DNA of 64,000 nt from the NCBI GenBank assembly GCA_945861785.1, contig CAMAWD010000001.1, positions 62,001 to 126,000 of the forward strand, given 5' to 3'. Shown here one piece after another: positions 59,047-64,000 of this stretch (position 1 is the first letter of the stretch; each line of letters opens with the position of its first letter). The stretch comes from Rhodoferax sp. OV413. Lineage in GTDB: Bacteria; Pseudomonadota; Gammaproteobacteria; Burkholderiales; Burkholderiaceae_C. A program made the position numbers and the translations under genes. The notes under the pieces were generated by a model. It worked only from the letters and a program-made list of their open reading frames with translations, searched no databases and had not been told where the DNA came from.

Positions 59047-60297
59047 TCAGGCCTTGTCCAGGTACGGGACCGGCAGGTCCTTGTCATAGTCTGGCGCAAC
59101 CTCGACCTGGTGATTCAGCATGATCTCCCGGCGCTCGCGCCCCGATTGGGTGATCGCCAGCCCCACTTCGAGTGTGGCAAGTCCCCAGGCCCCGTCGTGA
59201 AACAAGGGCTTGCCATTGACCACGGCGTCATAGAACTCGTCAAGCTCCGAGCGACGCTGGCCTACGCTCAGGTCCGCAGCCAGGTCCACTTCGTGAACAC
59301 CGTCGTTGTCATAGATGAAGAGGCCGTTCTTGGAGTGCCGGATGTCGCCACGCTCGCAACTCACCACCACCAGGCCCAGATCCACTGGCGACCAATGCTT
59401 GCCGCCAAACCATTCGCTGAACACGCGCGTCTGGTCCTTGCCACCAATACGCATCGACTGCTTTTCGCTCTCTTCGTCGCGTTCGCCGGCCACCTGCGCG
59501 CGCCGCACCGCCACTCTTTCCTGCGCGTTGTAGCGGATGTAGCCCTTGGACCACGGCACCAGTTCTTCTGTGACGAAGTAGCCGTAGCCGTTGTGCATGA
59601 TGGTGCACGGCGTGCCGTCATCGAATTCGAGGTAGGCGCTGTAGTAGCCCGGGATGGGCCGCTCCGGATGCCATTGCCCGGTGGTGCCACGCACGCTGCG
59701 CAACTTGCCCCCGCCCAACAGGCGCACTGTATCGACCTGGTGCGGCGTTTGGCGGTACGGCACACCACCGCCCTGATCGGGGTCAAGTTCGTCGGCGGTG
59801 CGCGGCCTGAGCATCCAGTCGCTGTAGGTCCACAGGTGCACCGCCTGAAGCCTGCCCAGCGCTCCTGACGCAATGATTCTGCGCATGGCGCGGATGGGCA
59901 GCGAATAGGACTGTGTATGCCCGGCCATGAGCAATACGCCATTGCGCTTGGCCGCGCTGACCATCTGCTGCGCTTCGGCGAGGTCGAGCGCCATCGGTTT
60001 CTCCACCACCACATGCTTGCCATGCTCGGCGGCAAGAATCGATTGGGGTGCATGGAAACGGTTCGGGGTGGAGATCCAGATAGCGTCCACCTCGGCGTCC
60101 TTGCACAGTGCTTCGGCGCAGTTGTAGGTGCGTGCTGCCGGATAGCGGTCCTGGAAAGCCGCGAGAATCGCCGGATTGACGTCGGCGCACGCGACAAGCT
60201 CAATATGCGGCATGGTGTCGAAGACCGGGATGATCTCGCCAGCCCCCATTCCGACGCCAATCATGCCGACCTTCAAAGTCTTCATCTTCACACTCAT
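59047..60297 (-). CDS. Gfo/Idh/MocA-family dehydrogenase, phthalate dihydrodiol dehydrogenase-like
   Basis: 416 residues: Rossmann GVGMGAGEIIP at the N-terminus, the family motif VVVEKPMAL and a long C-terminal domain with the HQVDTVRLLGGG segment containing a likely catalytic His. Pht4, the phthalate 4,5-cis-dihydrodiol dehydrogenase of pseudomonads, is in this family and has this length. Together with the Pht3-like oxygenase at 62635 it makes a phthalate-like dihydroxylation step plausible. Alternative start at 60285 (MKTLKVG). Confidence 0.85.
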   Translation of the reverse strand: MSVKMKTLKVGMIGVGMGAGEIIPVFDTMPHIELVACADVNPAILAAFQDRYPAARTYNCAEALCKDAEVDAIWISTPNRFHAPQSILAAEHGKHVVVEKPMALDLAEAQQMVSAAKRNGVLLMAGHTQSYSLPIRAMRRIIASGALGRLQAVHLWTYSDWMLRPRTADELDPDQGGGVPYRQTPHQVDTVRLLGGGKLRSVRGTTGQWHPERPIPGYYSAYLEFDDGTPCTIMHNGYGYFVTEELVPWSKGYIRYNAQERVAVRRAQVAGERDEESEKQSMRIGGKDQTRVFSEWFGGKHWSPVDLGLVVVSCERGDIRHSKNGLFIYDNDGVHEVDLAADLSVGQRRSELDEFYDAVVNGKPLFHDGAWGLATLEVGLAITQSGRERREIMLNHQVEVAPDYDKDLPVPYLDKA

Positions 60298-60358
60298 TTT
60301 TTGGTTCCTTGCGGCGGTGGCGTCAATCGCTGCTCCATGTGCTGGGCAGCGCGGAATA

Positions 60359-61348
60359 TCAAGGGGCCAGGGTCGCCTTGTTGCGCGCGTACAAGTTGCG
60401 GATCATCGCGGAGAACTGCTCCATCGACTCATAGCGTGGGATGGCGCCTATGCGGTCCATGGTCTCGCGGTACCCGGCTGAGTTGACAACCTTCTGGATG
60501 TCCAAGGAAATCTTCCTGGCAACAGCAGTCGGGATTTTCGCCGGCCCCATCACACCCATCCAGGTCGACTGCTGCTGAGACAGCTCGGGATAACCCAGCT
60601 CATCGACGCTGGGCACTTCCGGGAACTGCGATACACGCGAGGGCATATTTACCGCCAAGGCCATCAGCCGGCCCGACTTGAGGAAAGGGCCGGCGGTGGC
60701 CACCGCAATCCACGCCACCTGCACCTCGCCGGCCGCGACGGCCAGCAAGGCCGGCGCCCCGCCCTTGTAAGGAATTTCATTGAACTTGGTGCCGGTTGCA
60801 GCCATCAGGTATTCCATCAGCATGTGGTGCGATTCCCCGCGCCCACTGGATGCGTAGTCGATCGCGCCTGGTTTTGCCTTTGCCGTGGCAATCAGATCCT
60901 TGAATGACTTGTACGGCGACTGCGCCGGCACCACCAGAACGTTGGGGAAGCTGGTCGTCATCGCTATCGGCAAGAGGTCTACGAGAGGATCGAATGACAT
61001 CTTCTCGCGCAGGAAGGGCAGCACTGTCGGAACACCAGCGGGCAGGTAGACCAGTGTGTGGCCATCCGCCACCGAACGCACGACGGCATCTGCACCGATC
61101 GAGCCGGCGGCGCCTACCAGGTTGTCGACGACCACCGTCTGGCCCCAGAGGCTCTGGAGGCCTTTCGCCAATTCCCTTCCCGACTGGTCACCGGCGCCGC
61201 CGGCGGGAAACGGCACCACCAGCCGCACGGTCTTGCTCGGGAAACCCGACTCGGACTGCGCCACGGCGGCACCTGCACACAGCGTGCCCGCGAGAAATAC
61301 CGATAGTTGCCGGCGTGAAATGGAACCGGACGGATGTGCGAAATGCAT
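60359..61348 (-). CDS. Bug/TctC-family solute receptor
   Basis: 329 residues; signal peptide with an SRRQLSVFLAGTL twin-arginine-like start and cleavage near VAQ. VPFPAGGAGDQSGR, IDYASSGRGESHH and IPYKGGAP motifs; complete domain 2. AGGAG before ATG. It lies between the Pht4-like dehydrogenase and the extradiol dioxygenase, so probably captures their aromatic substrate. Confidence 0.92.
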   Translation of the reverse strand: MHFAHPSGSISRRQLSVFLAGTLCAGAAVAQSESGFPSKTVRLVVPFPAGGAGDQSGRELAKGLQSLWGQTVVVDNLVGAAGSIGADAVVRSVADGHTLVYLPAGVPTVLPFLREKMSFDPLVDLLPIAMTTSFPNVLVVPAQSPYKSFKDLIATAKAKPGAIDYASSGRGESHHMLMEYLMAATGTKFNEIPYKGGAPALLAVAAGEVQVAWIAVATAGPFLKSGRLMALAVNMPSRVSQFPEVPSVDELGYPELSQQQSTWMGVMGPAKIPTAVARKISLDIQKVVNSAGYRETMDRIGAIPRYESMEQFSAMIRNLYARNKATLAP

Positions 61349-61439
61349 ATTAATCTCCTAGGGTTTTTAAATTGCCGACGGGTGCCAGCACAAGCTGAAA
61401 GTCAATACCGAAGATCACCAGCAAGCCGCCTGCAAGCGG

Positions 61440-62336
61440 CTATTCGAGCGCGTGCTCTACCGCTCCGACAGCGCCGAGTCGCGCGTCGGTTGGGCCGCCC
61501 CAACTGTCTATCGATTCAGGGCACAGGGGCAAGACCCGATGCGCACGCGGATTGACTTCTGGAAACTCTTCCATGCCAAAGCTGTATTCCAAGGTCAGTC
61601 CATCAGGATCCAGTGCATACAAAAACATGCTGCCCGAAGGGGGGTGCCGACCTGGCCCCCGGACGATCGGGACGTCATTTTTCTTGAAGCGCCACAACGC
61701 TTTGCCGATGTCGTCAACTTCCGACACCATAAAGTTCAAGTGATGCAACCCCGCCTTCGGGGCGTTTAAAAGACCCAATGAATGGTGCAGCGGATTGGGA
61801 AAACAACGCATGAAGCTGATATTGGTGCCAATCGCATCGGACACCCTGAAGTTGAGTACGTTCAAATAGAACTCGACCGCCTCCTGGTATCGCGGCGTTT
61901 TCAATACGACGTGCCCGATCCGTTGAATCTTGGCCATTTCCGGCAGCCAAGAGACGCCATCGGCGCGCTCCATGGTGACGAAGTACTCGTGGGTCACCCC
62001 CGTGAAAGGGCACGAAAATCGCAATGTCCTGCCCTGCTTCAAGGCCAGACATTCGGCGAGCGGCGTCTCCTGCACGCGCAGTCCCAACCCGCCCAGCGTC
62101 TGTGCGATCTTGCCCAAATCGCCCTCACTCTCCATCTGCCATGCGATCCGTTTGATACCCGGCGCGCCTTGGTGGAGAACAAGATTGTGGTGATCGTTGC
62201 TGCATCTGAAGAATTGCTCACCTGCCGCGCCGCTCCCATTGGGCATCAGGCCCCAGACGTCCTGGTAAAAGCGGCTCGACCGTGGCAGGTCGGACACACT
62301 GAGCGCGACGTAGCCAAGCCGGGAATAACGATGCAT
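61440..62336 (-). CDS. Type I (VOC) extradiol dioxygenase
   Basis: 298 residues with two VOC domains. Fe(II) ligands: His142 (RIGHVV), a His of the LHHLNF segment (198/199) and Glu250 (LTLEYSFG). Catechol 2,3-dioxygenase/2,3-dihydroxybiphenyl dioxygenase class, cleaving the ring next to the diol to give a yellow meta-fission product. AGGAG before the ATG; reads leftward from the divergent promoter at 62423-62485. The hydrolases at 56162 and 57403 are natural next steps. Confidence 0.9.
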   Translation of the reverse strand: MHRYSRLGYVALSVSDLPRSSRFYQDVWGLMPNGSGAAGEQFFRCSNDHHNLVLHQGAPGIKRIAWQMESEGDLGKIAQTLGGLGLRVQETPLAECLALKQGRTLRFSCPFTGVTHEYFVTMERADGVSWLPEMAKIQRIGHVVLKTPRYQEAVEFYLNVLNFRVSDAIGTNISFMRCFPNPLHHSLGLLNAPKAGLHHLNFMVSEVDDIGKALWRFKKNDVPIVRGPGRHPPSGSMFLYALDPDGLTLEYSFGMEEFPEVNPRAHRVLPLCPESIDSWGGPTDARLGAVGAVEHALE

Positions 62337-62422
62337 TGCACTCTCCTGATCCAGTGGATGGCCTGCTGCGTGCCCTGGCGCCCCCGGCGAGATGGAGCGA
62401 CCCGGCGGCGGCCTGGCAAAAA

Positions 62423-62451
62423 ATTGTACATGCGCTCAACTTCCTATGCAA
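62423..62451 (-). promoter_or_regulatory. Divergent promoter, minus-strand arm
   Basis: On the minus strand, -35 TTGCAT (62451-62446), 17 nt, -10 TACAAT (62428-62423). It reads toward the VOC dioxygenase. Its spacer is filled by operator copy 1 (62431-62445). Confidence 0.6.
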
Positions 62452-62478
62452 CATGATTGAGCGTGCGTTCAACTTCTT
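62431..62478 (+). repeat. Twin 15-bp direct repeats, one in each promoter spacer
   Basis: TGCGCTCAACTTCCT (62431-62445) and TGCGTTCAACTTCTT (62464-62478) match at 13 of 15 positions, 33 bp apart start to start (about three helical turns). One sits in the spacer of the minus promoter, the other in that of the plus promoter. A GntR-like TTGT-N7-ACAA element overlaps the second (62477-62491). Confidence 0.6.
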
Positions 62479-62485
62479 GTATAGT
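62457..62485 (+). promoter_or_regulatory. Divergent promoter, plus-strand arm
   Basis: -35 TTGAGC (62457-62462), 17 nt, -10 TATAGT (62480-62485). It reads toward the Rieske oxygenase at 62635 and its spacer is filled by operator copy 2 (62464-62478). Confidence 0.65.
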
Positions 62486-62634
62486 ACACAAAAGCGATTT
62501 CGGTCGCCAGGGGTTGATTGGATATCCACGTGTACCGGGTGCCATTCCATGGTGTCGGCGCTATCGGCCAACCCGCGCAGGCTGGCGCAACCGGCCAGGC
62601 GCGCGCGGTTATTGGTCATTCAGGAGTCTTGCAG

Positions 62635-63918
62635 ATGCTGAGCAAAGAGCAGAACGAACGCCTTACACAAGTCGGGTCAGGCACGCCCATGGGTGAGTTG
62701 CTCAGGCGGTACTGGCACCCGGTTGCCGCCACGAGCGAGTTTTCCGGGAAGTTCCCGCTGAAGCGCCGACTCCTGGGCGAAGATCTCCTCGTGTACCGTG
62801 ATGGAAACGGCAACTATTCAGCCATCGAACCGGTCTGCGCACATCGCAGGGCCACGCTCGAGTTCGGTTGCATCGAGAAGGATGGAATTCGCTGCCCGTA
62901 CCACGGCTGGAAGTACGACATTACGGGGCAATGTGTGGACATGCCAGCCGAGCCCGCCAACAGCACCTACAAGGCCAAGGTCAAACTGACCGCCTACCCA
63001 GGAATGGAAATGGGCGGGCTTGTCTGGCTCTACCTGGGGCCACAACCGCAGCCCTTGCTTCCCCGGTTTGACCTGTTTGTCTGGGACCGATGCCTGCGCG
63101 ACATTGGCCAAGTCAGCTTGCCATGCAACTTCGTCCAGATCATGGAGAACTCGGTGGACCCGCACCATGTGGAATGGTTACACGGGATGCTGGGCCGCTA
63201 CATGCGCGGCGGGAGTGCGAGTGATGACCTGTTCAGCAAACACGCGGTGAAAATCGGGTTTGACACGTTTGAATATGGAATCATCAAACGCCGCCTGGTT
63301 GCCGGGCAAACCGAGGAAAGCGACAGCTGGAAAATCGGGCACCCGCTTGTTTTTCCAACCATGCTGCGTGTCGGTGGTGGTGGTCACAACCAGTACCAGA
63401 TCAGGGTCCCGGTGGACGATGTCACGACCCACCTCTACTACTACTCGGCCTACCAGCCTTTGGACGAGACCATTGCCGTGCCGCACCAAGACGTGATCCC
63501 GCTGTATGAGATGTTGTTGCGCTGGCCGGATGGCTCCCCCTGCATGGACGTCACCGAGATTCAAGACATGCTGGTCTGGATCACGCAAAGCCCGATAGTC
63601 GACCGGACCCTGGAGCGCCTGGTCACGTCAGACGTAGGGCTCCATCATTTGCGAAAACTGTATTTTTCGGAAATGGAAAAAGTCGAACAAGGGCTGGACC
63701 CGCTGGGGGTGGTTCGCGACCCGGCCAAGAACACCATGATCGAATTACCCCAGGAACGGCACACCTATGGCGCAGGCACTGAATTTCTGCGCGCAACCCT
63801 GCTCAACGGCCAAGCCCAGTTCAGCCCTTTGCTGCCTGAAATTATGGCCATGTTCGGGCTGTCGAACCTCACCACCGACGGGCAGCTGAAGCAGGCCCAG
63901 CGCCCATTGACCGATTGA
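62635..63918 (+). CDS. Rieske oxygenase, phthalate 4,5-dioxygenase-like
   Basis: 427 residues from ATG 62635 (AGGAG upstream; the frame extends to 62518 but without Rieske homology). Rieske ligands Cys68, His70, Cys87, His90; iron site Asp175, His178 and His183. TGPGTPMGELFRRYW-type N-terminus, here GSGTPMGELLRRYWHP, is the hallmark of Pht3/OphA2 and related aryl-O-demethylase and phthalate oxygenases that lack a beta subunit. It uses a reductase with a plant-type ferredoxin, not encoded here. Confidence 0.9.
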   Translation: MLSKEQNERLTQVGSGTPMGELLRRYWHPVAATSEFSGKFPLKRRLLGEDLLVYRDGNGNYSAIEPVCAHRRATLEFGCIEKDGIRCPYHGWKYDITGQCVDMPAEPANSTYKAKVKLTAYPGMEMGGLVWLYLGPQPQPLLPRFDLFVWDRCLRDIGQVSLPCNFVQIMENSVDPHHVEWLHGMLGRYMRGGSASDDLFSKHAVKIGFDTFEYGIIKRRLVAGQTEESDSWKIGHPLVFPTMLRVGGGGHNQYQIRVPVDDVTTHLYYYSAYQPLDETIAVPHQDVIPLYEMLLRWPDGSPCMDVTEIQDMLVWITQSPIVDRTLERLVTSDVGLHHLRKLYFSEMEKVEQGLDPLGVVRDPAKNTMIELPQERHTYGAGTEFLRATLLNGQAQFSPLLPEIMAMFGLSNLTTDGQLKQAQRPLTD

Positions 63919-63953
63919 CGTGGCCCGTGCCACCCGATCCACCTTGGAGACCC

Positions 63954-64000
63954 ATGAAACAGCCCCTCATTCTCTTGGCGCACAACTATGACAGGACGGC
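63954..64000 (+). CDS. Start of a gene cut by the window edge, dihydroxyphthalate decarboxylase-like
   Basis: TTGGAGA then ATG at 63954; 15 codons visible, MKQPLILLAHNYDRT. The YDRT pattern near residue 12 occurs in 4,5-dihydroxyphthalate decarboxylases (Pht5, which start with LTLACGDYDRT-like sequence). Very short evidence, but it suits the Rieske/Pht4-like neighbours. Confidence 0.4.
   Translation, partial: MKQPLILLAHNYDRT

Noticed and set aside
1-64000. CRISPR arrays, tRNA/rRNA genes, insertion sequences, prophage
   Set aside because: I found no regularly spaced repeats, cloverleaf-like sequence, transposase motifs or phage genes by reading; a dedicated search could still find a small RNA.

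Overview
This 64 kb window is high-GC chromosomal (or large-replicon) DNA from a betaproteobacterium, most likely of the order Burkholderiales. The grounds are six Bug/TctC-type orphan solute receptors, CaiB/BaiF CoA-transferases, two Liv-type ABC importers, a TRAP importer, and the Rieske oxygenase and meta-cleavage gene content. No tRNA, rRNA, CRISPR array or insertion sequence was seen. Nearly everything is catabolic: uptake, CoA activation, carboxylation and aromatic ring attack.

Layout. 1-377: tail of a sugar-type ABC ATPase. 361-15300: a duplicated module of 3-hydroxyacyl-CoA dehydrogenase, CaiB CoA-transferase, a citrate-synthase-fold protein (citryl-CoA lyase-like) and an OADA/pyruvate-carboxylase-type carboxyltransferase (CT). 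A third CT, an SDR epimerase, a biotin carrier and a biotin carboxylase complete it. 15354-18237: TRAP importer. 18318-19556 (minus): a DNA-binding HTH fused to a citrate synthase domain that lacks the catalytic Asp. 19695-26588: Bug receptor, two-subunit Rieske dioxygenase, PdxA/TphB-like dehydrogenase, C-C hydrolase, ACMSD-like amidohydrolase, Rieske ferredoxin and dienoate hydratase. 26591-26951: two internally deleted gene remnants, followed by a DMT exporter. 28056-38294 (plus) and 38364-46266 (minus): two converging operons, each running receptor-LivH-LivM-LivG-LivF-CoA ligase and then acyl-CoA enzymes. 46405-55881: LysR, two acyl-CoA dehydrogenases, dienelactone hydrolase, tandem Bug receptors, a fourth CT, a LigB-type extradiol dioxygenase and MarR. 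56162-64000: two meta-cleavage hydrolases, TetR, and a phthalate-like set (Gfo/Idh/MocA dehydrogenase, Bug receptor, type I extradiol dioxygenase, Rieske oxygenase, start of a decarboxylase-like gene).

How the parts may work together (inference): aromatic or alicyclic acids are captured by Bug, TRAP or Liv receptors and oxidised by Rieske oxygenases or activated by CoA ligases and CaiB transferases. They are then processed by acyl-CoA dehydrogenases, hydratases and an aldolase-like thiolase/DUF35 pair. The first 15 kb look like an undescribed biotin-dependent carboxylation (or transcarboxylation) route in which a CT subunit is always paired with a citrate-synthase-fold protein.

The strongest new signal is regulatory. 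Four promoters, at 9711, 19562, 27904 and 46402 (the last on the minus strand), share a 24-25 bp element TTGATTT-N11/12-TTGATC. In each, the TTGATC half also serves as the -35 box, followed 17-18 nt later by a -10-like hexamer. This ties the CoA-transferase/carboxylase operon, the dioxygenase operon and both Liv operons into one putative regulon. The HTH-citrate synthase protein, whose start codon lies 5 bp from one of these sites, is the most attractive candidate regulator.
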